A DNA stretch of 11,302 nt, taken from contig DSBE01000336.1 of the NCBI GenBank assembly GCA_011053085.1, forward strand, positions 1-11,302, written 5' to 3'. The notes under the pieces were generated by a model, which was given only the letters and a program-made list of their open reading frames with translations, made no database searches and was not told where the DNA came from. How positions within the stretch are numbered: the first letter of the stretch is position 1; each line of letters opens with the position of its first letter. A program made the translations under genes and the position numbers. Positions 1 through 7,585 of the stretch are shown one piece after another. Origin of the DNA: Chloroflexota bacterium (GTDB taxonomy: Bacteria; Chloroflexota; Anaerolineae; Anaerolineales; Anaerolineaceae).

Positions 1-550
1 ACTTGGGAGCAAGATGATGGTAGCGCTGCTCCAAAATTGAACTAATTACGCATATTATTGTAGATAATTTAGGAACACATATATCTGCAATTCGCCATGT
101 GAAGTAAAATAGCTTTGTGCTTAGACTCGCATTCTTATCTGATTCTATCCTATCTACATACTCGCTCCAAACTTTGTGACCAGTTATGCGCGCTATAATA
201 GCAGCGAGGAGACCATCTATCATAGGTTGGTATAAATAAAGCCAGTCATATTCGTCACGCAAGGATATCTGAAATAACCTAAACAACGCAAGTAGCCGTG
301 AACGTACTTGCACCCAGAAGCGTACACGTCCATTTTTGTATACTAATTTACTGGTAGACTCTGGTACATAACACCAGTCCACCTTAATTCCATCTATACT
401 TTGAGTTTTAGGAACATACCTGCGTGCAAAAGGAATAAGAAAAGAAACTTGAACACCTTGTTCTACCATCTCCTGAGCCATGATATGAATACGTCGAGTG
501 TTTGCTCCTCCCTCGGGAAAAGGCATACTCACAAAAAATAATATCTTCAT
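1..550 (-). CDS. Glycosyltransferase family 4-like protein, N-terminal part (runs off window)
   Basis: My own reverse translation from an ATG at 550-548 stays open for 183 codons to the window edge, so this is the 5' part of a longer gene. The product begins MKILFFVSMPFPEGGANTRR, with a hydrophobic first strand followed by a Gly-rich loop (Gly14-Gly15), the hallmark of the acceptor-binding Rossmann half of GT-B fold glycosyltransferases (GT4/GT1 type). Further on it has YDWLYLYQP (101-109), typical of the strand before the next helix in these proteins. The nucleotide-sugar-binding C-terminal half with the E-x7-E motif is outside the window, so the donor is unknown. The start codon overlaps the stop of the upstream GT2 gene (ATGA, 550-547), showing translational coupling. 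It probably adds one sugar to the lipid-linked polysaccharide repeat on the inner membrane face. Confidence 0.85.
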   Translation of the reverse strand, partial: MKILFFVSMPFPEGGANTRRIHIMAQEMVEQGVQVSFLIPFARRYVPKTQSIDGIKVDWCYVPESTSKLVYKNGRVRFWVQVRSRLLALFRLFQISLRDEYDWLYLYQPMIDGLLAAIIARITGHKVWSEYVDRIESDKNASLSTKLFYFTWRIADICVPKLSTIICVISSILEQRYHHLAPK

Positions 551-1518
551 GGTTCTCTTTGCTTGATATTTTCTAAACATGCTGAGGCAAAAACATATTG
601 ATATAGTAATGGGTTATATAATAACGGCTGCGAATCCGTCCACTCTAAAAAACTTAGTAAATGTTTGGCCAAGAATGGTCTCACAACAATACGAACTATA
701 AATTTCAAAATTGTGTGCTTAAACGGTTCGGTTCCAAGTTCTGGTGGCTCAAAAAACCAATTACCTGATCTTCCCATCTCAGGGTGAAGCTGATTTATCA
801 ATGGTTTTGACTCCTGATAAACCCGAGCCTGTTTAAGGATTCTTTTGCGTATAGATTGTACTTCTGGCTCAAAGTGCAGGATAGAGGCTTGAGGTTCATA
901 GACTATCTTAACACCAGATTTCCATAGTCGATAACCTAGCTCAACGTCCTGTCCCCGTCCAATCGCCTCATTAAACAGGCCAACTTGAAGAAGTTGTTGC
1001 TTATGAATTGAAATGTTTAGACCACCGAAGTATCTTGAAGGTAAATTGTTAAAATCCCCTCCCACTGATCTTTCGCTTCGATTACCCACATATCTAGAAT
1101 TTGCATAACGGACAAAATTGCTTCTAACTACCCATTCTTTGGGAAAACTTACAGATCCTAACACTGCAAGAGGCCTATCTGATGCAAGATGTTGCCTTAC
1201 ATGCATCTCTACCCAAGTAGAAGAGGGTACACAATCATCATCTGTGAAAACTATCAAAGGGGCCTTGGCAGCTCGTATGCCTAAATTCAAAGCGGCAGCT
1301 TTCCCGCGATTTTGATTATAGTGAATATATTGCCAGGTTTTCCTATTATTAACACAAAAAAATTGTGTAATTTTAGCATCGGTTGAGTCAGTGGAACCAT
1401 CGTTAACCACAATGATCTCAAATTCTTCTTCTGGCAACGACTGCTTCAACAGCGCGGTTAAAGCATTAGTTACTTGACCATTTCGATTGTATGTCGGGAT
1501 AACTACAGTTGCTTTCAT
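547..1518 (-). CDS. Glycosyltransferase family 2 (GT-A fold)
   Basis: A 323-residue protein opening with MKATVVIPTYNRNGQV, the classic GT2 nucleotide-binding strand. VVNDGS (37-42) and FTDDD (91-95) follow; the latter is the DXD metal/UDP-sugar site. GGLNIS (165-170) and GRGQDVELGYRLWKSG (187-202) match the acceptor-side and catalytic-base (ED) region of inverting GT2 enzymes. Length is normal for a soluble GT2 domain and there is no obvious membrane helix. AAAGGA lies 6 nt before the ATG and supports the start. The start overlaps the wzy-like stop (ATGA, 1518-1515) and the stop overlaps the next gene's start. It is expected to transfer one sugar to the growing lipid-linked oligosaccharide; the sugar cannot be predicted from sequence. 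Confidence 0.92.
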   Translation of the reverse strand: MKATVVIPTYNRNGQVTNALTALLKQSLPEEEFEIIVVNDGSTDSTDAKITQFFCVNNRKTWQYIHYNQNRGKAAALNLGIRAAKAPLIVFTDDDCVPSSTWVEMHVRQHLASDRPLAVLGSVSFPKEWVVRSNFVRYANSRYVGNRSERSVGGDFNNLPSRYFGGLNISIHKQQLLQVGLFNEAIGRGQDVELGYRLWKSGVKIVYEPQASILHFEPEVQSIRKRILKQARVYQESKPLINQLHPEMGRSGNWFFEPPELGTEPFKHTILKFIVRIVVRPFLAKHLLSFLEWTDSQPLLYNPLLYQYVFASACLENIKQREP

Positions 1519-2972
1519 GAATAATCCTTTGCAACTTCAGGGGTCTTTCTGATCTTCTCTGTACTTATAAATGCCCATAGAATATAAAATAACAAATCCA
1601 CTCCCCCAACACGATAGGGCCCATAATGGAGACTGGATACAAATATACCTATCAGAGATAGCCATACCCCCAAATATAGTTGGAAATCGAGTGATTCCCG
1701 TTGTGAAATTCGATTTTGATTTTGATAGCCTTGATACATAAACATTATCCACAATACCGTCCAAATACCCATACCCAACAGACCTATCTGGGGAGTTATC
1801 TGATCGTGATAAAACCAGTAGGTAGCCCTATCAGCAGTAGACCCAGCAGATATTCCCAAACGCTCTGCAAGACCTAGATATACACCATAGCCCTGACCAA
1901 ACCAATTGCCAGTTGCAATTGCCTGAGGAATGTAGGAGAATGAATTGACAACTTGATCGTTTGTGTATTCTGCCCAGGTGACAGAACTATCGGGATCTAG
2001 AAACCATATACCAATCACCACGATTGATACAATGCTTAAGAAAATAAGTATTTTTTGGACAAACCCCTTTGTCAAACTAGAAAAAAACAGCAACAGAACC
2101 AACACTGCTGGAAATATGGCAAAGGCAGCCAAAGTACCAATAATCGCAAATATCGAAATTAAACACATAGCTGTATAAAATTTCTCGTTTGTTTTACCAT
2201 TTTCTTTTATTGCCCGAGGTAGCATAATGGCCAGACTAGCAACAAGAATTTGTCCAAAATCGTTAGGATCGCTAAAAAAGCCTAAGGCACGATACATACC
2301 GAACCTAGTAGCTGCAAATCCTGATGCCCCGCGAATTGGATCGAACCAGGTTCCTGCCGGCATAATTTGCAGCAGAGAAATGGTTGAAAATTGAATTGCG
2401 CCAGCGAGCGTATTAATCAGAGCGCCAAAAAGGAAAGCATTAAAAAACAACCGCATATTTTTAGATCTCTGTTCATTATTCAATAAAGATACAGCAACGA
2501 AATAAACAGGAAGGCATCTAAAGAGAATGCGGAACCCGATAACTCCTGTTAATAAAGACTCAGAATTTAGAATCTGTAATAGTGTCAATACAGTAAAAAA
2601 AAGTACAAGAAGTACTTTCCAATTCCAGAATGAACTGGATTTTCTATACGACCTAACTAGAAAATTGAAGATCCATCCCAATACAATAATAGCCAAGAGT
2701 AGATCGCGTGATAAATTTTGAAAAACCCCTGGTAACAAAGGTGCTATAATATTGTATAAAGGTGCGAGGGCTAGATAAGCCATGATACCATAAAGGGGAT
2801 TCAATATGATAGTTAGCGCAATTGGGAATAACAACACTACTAATATTACTCTTGCCCCTACAAGCGTTGTTGCCCAGCCCAAAAGTATAGAAATTGGGAT
2901 AAGCAATAAAACTAAACCCAGCCAGATTTTCTCCTCCTTACCTATGCAAACATTAGAGATAGTATCACTCAT
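1515..2972 (-). CDS. O-antigen polymerase/ligase-like membrane protein (Wzy/WaaL superfamily)
   Basis: A 485-residue, very hydrophobic protein with about 10-12 predicted membrane spans and a large extracytoplasmic loop at roughly 325-395. GFFSDPNDFG (231-240) is a signature seen in the Wzy_C / O-antigen ligase family. The loop contains WFGQGYGVYLGLAERLG (357-373), and IGLLGMGIW (396-404) begins the helix after it, as is usual in this superfamily. It would polymerise flipped repeat units or ligate glycan to an acceptor; sequence alone does not separate polymerase from ligase. A flippase gene (8538-9899) in the same cluster favours a Wzx/Wzy-dependent pathway. The ATG overlaps the stop of the TPR gene by 8 nt (ATGAGTGA, 2972-2965), and a GGGGG stretch lies a few bases upstream as a weak ribosome site. 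I give no symbol because wzy and waaL cannot be told apart here. Confidence 0.88.
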   Translation of the reverse strand: MSDTISNVCIGKEEKIWLGLVLLLIPISILLGWATTLVGARVILVVLLFPIALTIILNPLYGIMAYLALAPLYNIIAPLLPGVFQNLSRDLLLAIIVLGWIFNFLVRSYRKSSSFWNWKVLLVLFFTVLTLLQILNSESLLTGVIGFRILFRCLPVYFVAVSLLNNEQRSKNMRLFFNAFLFGALINTLAGAIQFSTISLLQIMPAGTWFDPIRGASGFAATRFGMYRALGFFSDPNDFGQILVASLAIMLPRAIKENGKTNEKFYTAMCLISIFAIIGTLAAFAIFPAVLVLLLFFSSLTKGFVQKILIFLSIVSIVVIGIWFLDPDSSVTWAEYTNDQVVNSFSYIPQAIATGNWFGQGYGVYLGLAERLGISAGSTADRATYWFYHDQITPQIGLLGMGIWTVLWIMFMYQGYQNQNRISQRESLDFQLYLGVWLSLIGIFVSSLHYGPYRVGGVDLLFYILWAFISTEKIRKTPEVAKDYS

Positions 2973-4611
2973 CTTGAGGCCCCCGAATCACAATATATAG
3001 TGAATCATCCAAAAACCTAGTAGGGACTTGCAATTCATGCAATCGAATTCCCGTAACGTCAATACATCCTATACCTCCGTTAATTATCCGCAAGGAATTT
3101 TGTTGATTGCGTCTTATGGTGGCAGAACCAACCGCTACCAACAAACGCCATTCACCGTTAGTCGAGGGCAACCATATCTTGTCAGAGAATAATGCCGGAC
3201 TATGTAGTGTACATTGATATCGTTGATGTCCATCAACTTTGTAGAAAAAAGATAATACATAAGCGATATTGCGCTCAACTAAAAACTGCTCCTGTAATTT
3301 CAAACCAGCGTAGGCCGTTTCCCTCCAAATACCACAGATAGCAGCGGCCGTTTCCTCCTCTAGGGGCATAAATGGCTTAATCCATTCATCTGATATTCCA
3401 TTCATGCCATAGGTGCCTTCCGACGTCCATACCTCAAAGCGCCAGCGACCCGGCACCCCAAAATTTGTATTTAAAAATACACCTTCATCTAACACAACAT
3501 CTGCTAGTGATAATTCAAGTAGCCGAGCAACTGCAGTTATAACCTCGGTTCTGTATTGTTGCTCAGAAAGTTCCATAGCCCACCAATCATCAGGAGCAAG
3601 CTGTTGATAACGACTATACCAAATGTTGGCGGTAACCATATCGCCCATCATTTCATGCGATAAAGCCATATAGCGATGTGCTAACGCGGAAGTTGGATGG
3701 ATTGCCAAAACTTCTTGGGCCGTGGTGATAGATTTCTGCCACTCTCCCTTCTCATAGTAGAGTCTAACTAACGACTCTCCAAGTGCTGGCTCAGATGGAT
3801 GAGCGTGTGCCAGACTTGTTAACGCAATTTCAGCGGCCTCGTAATATTCAACCCGAAGCCACCAATCCACAACCCTCAAAGATAATTCTATGTCCCAAAA
3901 ACCTGCTTCAACTAATTCCGGGATCGCATACGCTAAGTGATTGGCCATATACGGACCGGAATCTCCAGCTCGATAGATTTGAGACATAGGGAAACAACGA
4001 ATTTTCTGAATCAAATCTGCTCTGCTTACTTCATTTCCCATTCCTGTTTGTGTAAGCAGCCTGTAAGCAGCAACAATATTATCTGGGTCTAGCTCTAATA
4101 TCTTTTCAAGTACATGTTCCTGTGTATTTAAGTCATCATAGTGGCCTTCGTGAAGTAAAGATAGATAGTTGACCGCGCTCTCATGCTCGCGTGAACGATA
4201 TCCGATTGCTTCGTACTCTGTTATCGCAGACCAATTGGCTCCTGTTTGATTATACAAATCTCCCAGCATAATCCGCACTATCAGATCCTGTGGGTTCAGG
4301 TTGCGCGCCTCTTCCAAAGCGACCTTAGCTCGATTTATCTCTCCCGATTGGACCGATAAAAGGCCAAGCCCGCGAAGCGCTCGCTGTCTTACCGCTGTAT
4401 GATACATAGCTTGCTGTAGATTCTGTTCTGCTCTTAAAAACAGATCATTGTCTATATTACTGTGAATCTTTACTCGTATCAAGTCAATAAAACCGAGGTT
4501 TAAATGCAGGTTTGCACAGCTACTCGATACCAGAAGGAACAGAAGAGCTAACATACAAAATACCAATATCCTACTGGTTCGCCTGTGACAGACATCAGAA
4601 TTCAAGTTCAC
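2965..4611 (-). CDS. Exported TPR-repeat protein with C-terminal beta-type (carbohydrate-binding-like) domain
   Basis: A 548-residue protein with a GTG start. The N-terminus has basic residues (R10 R11, R14), a hydrophobic run (15-28) and SSSC (C32), so it is a signal peptide or anchor; Cys32 could be lipidated, but the -3 residue is Ser rather than the usual Leu. Tetratricopeptide-like helical repeats fill about 58-345, for example ALRGLGLLSVQSGEINRAKV (78-97), an LNPQD turn (105-109), LELDPDN (172-178), LVRLYYEKGEWQKSI (281-295) and ALAHRYMALSHEMMGDMVTA (309-328). Residues ~375-548 are rich in beta-type sequence (VFLNTNFGVPGRWRFEVW) and resemble a jelly-roll carbohydrate-binding module; this is inference. 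The gene sits between a glycosyltransferase (GTGA overlap, 4611-4608) and the Wzy-like gene (8-nt overlap), which suggests an extracytoplasmic role in polymer assembly, anchoring or chain length. No enzyme motif is seen. Confidence 0.8.
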   Translation of the reverse strand: MNLNSDVCHRRTSRILVFCMLALLFLLVSSSCANLHLNLGFIDLIRVKIHSNIDNDLFLRAEQNLQQAMYHTAVRQRALRGLGLLSVQSGEINRAKVALEEARNLNPQDLIVRIMLGDLYNQTGANWSAITEYEAIGYRSREHESAVNYLSLLHEGHYDDLNTQEHVLEKILELDPDNIVAAYRLLTQTGMGNEVSRADLIQKIRCFPMSQIYRAGDSGPYMANHLAYAIPELVEAGFWDIELSLRVVDWWLRVEYYEAAEIALTSLAHAHPSEPALGESLVRLYYEKGEWQKSITTAQEVLAIHPTSALAHRYMALSHEMMGDMVTANIWYSRYQQLAPDDWWAMELSEQQYRTEVITAVARLLELSLADVVLDEGVFLNTNFGVPGRWRFEVWTSEGTYGMNGISDEWIKPFMPLEEETAAAICGIWRETAYAGLKLQEQFLVERNIAYVLSFFYKVDGHQRYQCTLHSPALFSDKIWLPSTNGEWRLLVAVGSATIRRNQQNSLRIINGGIGCIDVTGIRLHELQVPTRFLDDSLYIVIRGPQDE

Positions 4612-5786
4612 TTGCTGACAACCTTTTTAGACCTAAAATTATCACCAACACGTTCAGATAAGCCCATAAGAAATAGGAAGCCATAACTTCTCAATCCCAG
4701 ATTCTTATGTAAGTGCCTTAACTGAAAATGCCGTTTATCCTGTTTCAACTCTCCAAAATCACCAACCTTTGCCAAATGGAAAAATTTCCCCTCACAAGAT
4801 AATATAACGCTTAGCTCTTGGGGTACAAAGTCTATTGAATACGATAAGATTGGTTGCGTACATTCACGTATGGACAACAAATATTCTGTCTTTACTTTGC
4901 CTAAATCTTTAGTCCCATAAAAGTCACTCTCAAAATCCACATGTACCAGATCTTGATTGTAGTATTTAAGGCAATGTGCCGCTATTTCAAAATAGCTGTC
5001 ATAGACACTTATCGAATCTTCAAGACGGCTAAAATCGTAAACTTTCCTTCTTAATGCAAGCGGCACCTGACATCTCGTGCTTCCAACCCGCGCATGAGTT
5101 CCAATATCCCCAAAATTTGTGGAAAGAGAAACCCGCGGGTATACAAAGTACTTATTTCTGAGCACCATGTACTTAATAAAATACTTCTTCCATGAACTTT
5201 CTGACCAACGGATAACACTAGTCGGCAATGGATCTTCTTGGCGAACTGTTAGTTGTGATTGAGATATATACCACTGTTTAAAATCAACCCATTGCGCCCT
5301 GGTCCACAGTTGTCCCCAAGAAGACGCGTTTTGGATAAAGTAATTGTCATAACCATCATCAAGGGGACAAAACCTCATCTGTGCATATTCATTGAAATCA
5401 TAAGAATAAAGTGAAATGCCGCTTATCCTTTCATCACCGTCGTAGAAGCGCATGGCCTGCACAGCATAATCATAAAAGACCGGAGAAACATACAGGTCGT
5501 CTTCAAGAACGATAACCGCCCCATATTCCTCTGTCAAATCCCCACACGAGATGATGTGCTTCCGCAAGCCAAGATGTTCTGTGTGTTCGATGACGCACTT
5601 TGGTCCGTGTTCCCATTGAAATTTTCGCGCGACTTCCAGAACCTCCTGACAATTAGATTTATCTATACTTATGATCAAGGGCACGTCAGTGTGCCCAGCG
5701 AAGTTGGCCCGGCTAATTGAACGAAGAAGGCGTTGCAGAGAATACGCACGGTTATATGTAACAATCACAATTGCGGGAAATGACAA
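4608..5786 (-). CDS. Glycosyltransferase with GT-A fold (GNT-I/GT2-like, LEDD motif)
   Basis: A 392-residue protein. AIVIVTYNR (5-13) is the GT-A opening strand, LIISIDKS (37-44) the second strand, and VIVLEDDLYVSP (91-102) carries the EDD metal site, with the long C-terminal part typical of the GNT-I-like group of sugar transferases. A Trp-rich segment SSWGQLWTRAQW (154-165) follows and is usual in this group. The start is TTG at 5786-5784: AAAGGTGG (5800-5793) lies 6 nt upstream and the family motif begins at once, so a later start is unlikely. It is the first gene of the five-gene overlapping block; its stop overlaps the GTG of the TPR gene. Expected role: sugar transfer to a lipid-linked intermediate in the cytoplasm, donor unknown. 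It is not the missing part of the truncated glycosyltransferase at 7586-7686, because it has its own complete N-terminus. Confidence 0.87.
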   Translation of the reverse strand: MSFPAIVIVTYNRAYSLQRLLRSISRANFAGHTDVPLIISIDKSNCQEVLEVARKFQWEHGPKCVIEHTEHLGLRKHIISCGDLTEEYGAVIVLEDDLYVSPVFYDYAVQAMRFYDGDERISGISLYSYDFNEYAQMRFCPLDDGYDNYFIQNASSWGQLWTRAQWVDFKQWYISQSQLTVRQEDPLPTSVIRWSESSWKKYFIKYMVLRNKYFVYPRVSLSTNFGDIGTHARVGSTRCQVPLALRRKVYDFSRLEDSISVYDSYFEIAAHCLKYYNQDLVHVDFESDFYGTKDLGKVKTEYLLSIRECTQPILSYSIDFVPQELSVILSCEGKFFHLAKVGDFGELKQDKRHFQLRHLHKNLGLRSYGFLFLMGLSERVGDNFRSKKVVSK

Positions 5787-5792
5787 GAAATT

Positions 5793-5800
5793 CCACCTTT
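5793..5800 (-). promoter_or_regulatory. Ribosome binding site deciding a TTG start
   Basis: On the minus strand the sequence AAAGGTGG lies 6 nt upstream of TTG (5786). It differs by one base from AAAGGAGG and is the reason for choosing this non-ATG start for the LEDD glycosyltransferase. Confidence 0.7.
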
Positions 5801-5862
5801 CCTAAAAAGTAACCAGAATCATGTTGAATACACCGCAAACAAAGTTGATTTCATTTCTCGAC

Positions 5863-5991
5863 CTGTCATTCTGAGGCTCGGCTGCACTCACAATTTCTCA
5901 ATTTACGACAAGAAAGGGCCGAAGAATCTCGTTTTTACTTGATGGAACGAGATTCTTCACTTCACTTCGCTACGCTCATTCAGAATGACAG
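5863..5991. repeat. Compound palindromic (MITE/REP-like) intergenic repeat
   Basis: This 129-bp unit is bounded by a perfect 12-bp inverted repeat, CTGTCATTCTGA (5863-5874) and TCAGAATGACAG (5980-5991). Inside it is a second perfect 13-bp inverted pair, GAAGAATCTCGTT (5921-5933) and AACGAGATTCTTC (5946-5958), around a 12-nt loop. The right part reads ACTTCACTTCGCTACGCTCA, which matches my recollection of a palindromic sequence (GAGATTCTTCGCT..CGCTCAGAATGACA) scattered in many bacterial genomes; I cannot confirm copy number here. It has no coding potential that I can see. It could be a non-autonomous mobile element, and as RNA it could fold into a strong stem upstream of the 5786 gene. Confidence 0.75.
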
Positions 5992-6052
5992 CTAGCTCTT
6001 AGTAGGTGTTTGCCACTACTGACTGATTTGTGGATAATTTACTTTACGATGT

Positions 6053-6082
6053 ATTGAAGTCTAACTCATCAACAATTGTCAA
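6053..6082 (-). promoter_or_regulatory. Possible sigma-70-type promoter upstream of the five-gene block
   Basis: On the minus strand a perfect TTGACA (6082-6077) is followed 18 nt later by TTCAAT (6058-6053), 4 of 6 matches to TATAAT. It lies 5 bp outside the insertion sequence end and would read through the palindromic repeat towards the glycosyltransferase at 5786. Only the -35 box is strong, so this is a weak call. Confidence 0.25.
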
Positions 6083-6087
6083 CATTT

Positions 6088-6148
6088 TGTCGAATCTCAT
6101 AAAGTCGTGCCGCCCTGTTTTTGATAAAGTCTCATAAAATCGTGCCGG
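6088..6148 (+). repeat. Left terminal inverted repeat of the insertion sequence (two-site)
   Basis: Contains two tandem copies of the probable transposase binding site: TCTCATAAAGTCGTGCCG (6095-6112) and TCTCATAAAATCGTGCCG (6130-6147), 35 bp apart, with one base difference. The inner copy encodes the last residues and stop codon of the transposase (TGA at 6134-6132). Confidence 0.88.
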
Positions 6149-7460
6149 GCAGAGCTTGATACAGCAATTCTTCACGCCAGGTTTCGGACGAGAAAGGCAA
6201 GCGGTGTTGATACGCCGGGAGCTCCTGCCACGGCGGTAATTCGCCGCACACGTCTGTCGCGGTCAAGCCCCGGGCGGCTACCCGCACCGTGCGCTGCCCG
6301 TCGGCCGACTGGCAGATAAACTGCTGCGTGTCGGCTTCGAAAGTCACTTCCAGACTTTGGGCGGCCCACGCTTGACCCAGCGTATAGACTTGCGCGCCGA
6401 GGGAGAATTGCCCTTGGGTACTGACCGCACGAAACCACCGTTGCCGGGCCAAGTAAGCCGCCACGGCCTGGGTATCCCACCCCGCTACTTCTTGATAGGG
6501 ATCGTAAACCCGCCCGGAATGGTGAGCGCTGGGGTGGGCCAGTAACGGCGGCTGTCCTGGCCCTTGCCGGGTCGGATACTGCTGATTCAAAAAGTCCCGG
6601 CGGGCATCCAGAGCTTGCCAACAGCTGGCGGCATCCGCAAAAGTCTGCCCCGCTAAGCCTTGTTGATACACCACCTGATGCATGCGTTCAATCCCGGCGT
6701 GGGCCGCCGGGGGCGGCAGGTGGATGAAACTTACCTGGATGCCCAGGCCCAGCAGCCACACATGGAAGCGACTGGGAAACGGCGAAGCGCAGGTATTATC
6801 ATAGAACACGCTGTCGTGATCCAAACTCAAGCGTTGGGGCAGCCCGAAGGTCAGAAAAGCGCGGCGACAGGCCAATTGATAATCCGCGGTAGCTGGTTTC
6901 CGTTTATGCACACAGGGATAACTCTCGACCCGCACGCGGCTCAACGGATCCCAGATATTAATCACACTCACGTTGCCCAGACCCGCCACCTGTACCACGC
7001 CTTGCGCATCCAATTCCCATACCTCATGGCTGGCAGTCGGCGCGCTTAGGGCGGGTTGTTCCAATTCTGTGTGGTGCGCATAGGGCCGGGTCAGGGCCAG
7101 TTCGTGGAGATACGCCGCAATGCGGGCCCGACTCGGCAACGAGTGTTCCGCCCACGCTGGCAGGTGCTCCAATTCCGTGAGAATGGTCTGGGGCCCCCAA
7201 CCGGGATGCGCTTGCCGCAAGGCCTGAATCGCCTCCCGTAAGGCGAGGGCCACACTGCCTAAAGCGCCAGTGGCCGGACGCCCGGGGGGCACGGCCAAAC
7301 TTACCCGACCCTCGTGCGCTTGGCACCGCCGCCACTTGCGCACTACCCAATAGGATAACCCCATGGCGGCAGCAATTTGGGGATCGGTTTCGCCCGCTTC
7401 CGACCGGGCATGGATTTCCAAGCGCTGTTGTAAGGTCGTCACATTTCCTTGCCGCGACAT
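6132..7460 (-). CDS. DDE (rve superfamily) transposase of the insertion sequence
   Basis: A 442-residue protein. Residues ~10-46 form a helix-turn-helix (TDPQIAAAMGLSYWVVRKWRR, 25-45); HPGWGPQTILTEL (85-97) is the linker motif common before rve integrase cores. The core has Asp151 (WELDAQG), Asp214 (LSLDHDSVF) and Glu258 (HAGIERMHQ), a plausible DDE triad; the Asp214-Glu258 gap (43 residues) is longer than the usual ~35. Residues ~346-400 (GQFSLGAQVYTLGQAW) look like the small beta-barrel after the core in IS481/Tn552/Mu-type transposases. The ATG has AGGAGG 7 nt upstream (7473-7468). The reading frame is intact, so the enzyme may be functional. The C-terminus (GTIL-stop) is encoded by the inner terminal-repeat site. 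Confidence 0.9.
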   Translation of the reverse strand: MSRQGNVTTLQQRLEIHARSEAGETDPQIAAAMGLSYWVVRKWRRCQAHEGRVSLAVPPGRPATGALGSVALALREAIQALRQAHPGWGPQTILTELEHLPAWAEHSLPSRARIAAYLHELALTRPYAHHTELEQPALSAPTASHEVWELDAQGVVQVAGLGNVSVINIWDPLSRVRVESYPCVHKRKPATADYQLACRRAFLTFGLPQRLSLDHDSVFYDNTCASPFPSRFHVWLLGLGIQVSFIHLPPPAAHAGIERMHQVVYQQGLAGQTFADAASCWQALDARRDFLNQQYPTRQGPGQPPLLAHPSAHHSGRVYDPYQEVAGWDTQAVAAYLARQRWFRAVSTQGQFSLGAQVYTLGQAWAAQSLEVTFEADTQQFICQSADGQRTVRVAARGLTATDVCGELPPWQELPAYQHRLPFSSETWREELLYQALPGTIL

Positions 7461-7469
7461 GATTTTCCT

Positions 7470-7490
7470 CCTCTATCGATCAGATAGAGG
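7470..7490 (-). promoter_or_regulatory. Hairpin over the transposase ribosome site
   Basis: CCTCTATC (7470-7477) and GATAGAGG (7483-7490) are perfect 8-bp inverted arms with a 5-nt loop. On the transposase mRNA the 3' arm GATAGAGG runs straight into AGGAAAATC-ATG, so the stem would hide the first part of the AGAGGAGG ribosome site. In other insertion sequences such stems limit translation from outside transcripts; the role here is inferred. Confidence 0.55.
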
Positions 7491-7524
7491 AATCTTATAC
7501 GATTTTGCCGACTTGCAAAAGCGA

Positions 7525-7585
7525 CCGGCACGATTTTATGAGACTTTGTTAAAGAACAGGCGGCACGACTTTACGAAATTCAACA
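7525..7585 (-). repeat. Right terminal inverted repeat of the insertion sequence (two-site)
   Basis: Reverse complement of the left end with three mismatches in the outer 27 bases, a variable 11-base middle, and 23 identical inner bases (7525-7547). It carries the same two site copies, one outer (TTTCGTAAAGTCGTGCCG) and one inner (TCTCATAAAATCGTGCCG), again 35 bp apart. Confidence 0.88.

Larger units (their letters stand above)
5787..6087. other. Gene-free stretch between glycosyltransferase and insertion sequence
   Basis: These 301 bases hold the ribosome site of the 5786 gene, the palindromic repeat (5863-5991) and a weak promoter candidate. I looked in the minus-strand frames for the missing continuation of the truncated glycosyltransferase next to the insertion sequence and found only early stops (for example MLTIVDELDFNTS then stop), so nothing recognisable of that gene remains. 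Confidence 0.7.
6088..7585 (-). mobile_element. Complete insertion sequence (1,498 bp), DDE transposase, TGT...ACA ends
   Basis: The ends were placed by matching inverted termini. Left 6088-6148 and right 7525-7585 are 61-bp terminal inverted repeats, starting TGT(C/T)GAAT(C/T)TC(A/G)TAAAG and ending in 23 identical bases. One transposase gene fills the interior. TGT...ACA termini plus an rve-type DDE transposase suggest the IS481/Tn552-like group; the family assignment is tentative. The element is visibly GC-richer than its AT-rich surroundings, a sign of separate origin. No clear target-site duplication is seen: the outside bases are CATTT (6083-6087) and CTTTT (7586-7590). It sits at the broken end of a glycosyltransferase gene. 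Confidence 0.88.

Noticed and set aside
6172..6621. Open frame of 149 codons within the transposase on the same strand
   Set aside because: It is a shifted-frame shadow in GC-rich coding sequence; low-complexity Arg/Gly/Ser/Pro composition and no start signal. The same holds for 7024-7350 (minus) and 6660-7049 (plus).
7496..7510. Possible third transposase binding site inside the right end
   Set aside because: Only AAAATCGT is shared and the spacing (about 31 bp) differs from the 35 bp of the clear sites.
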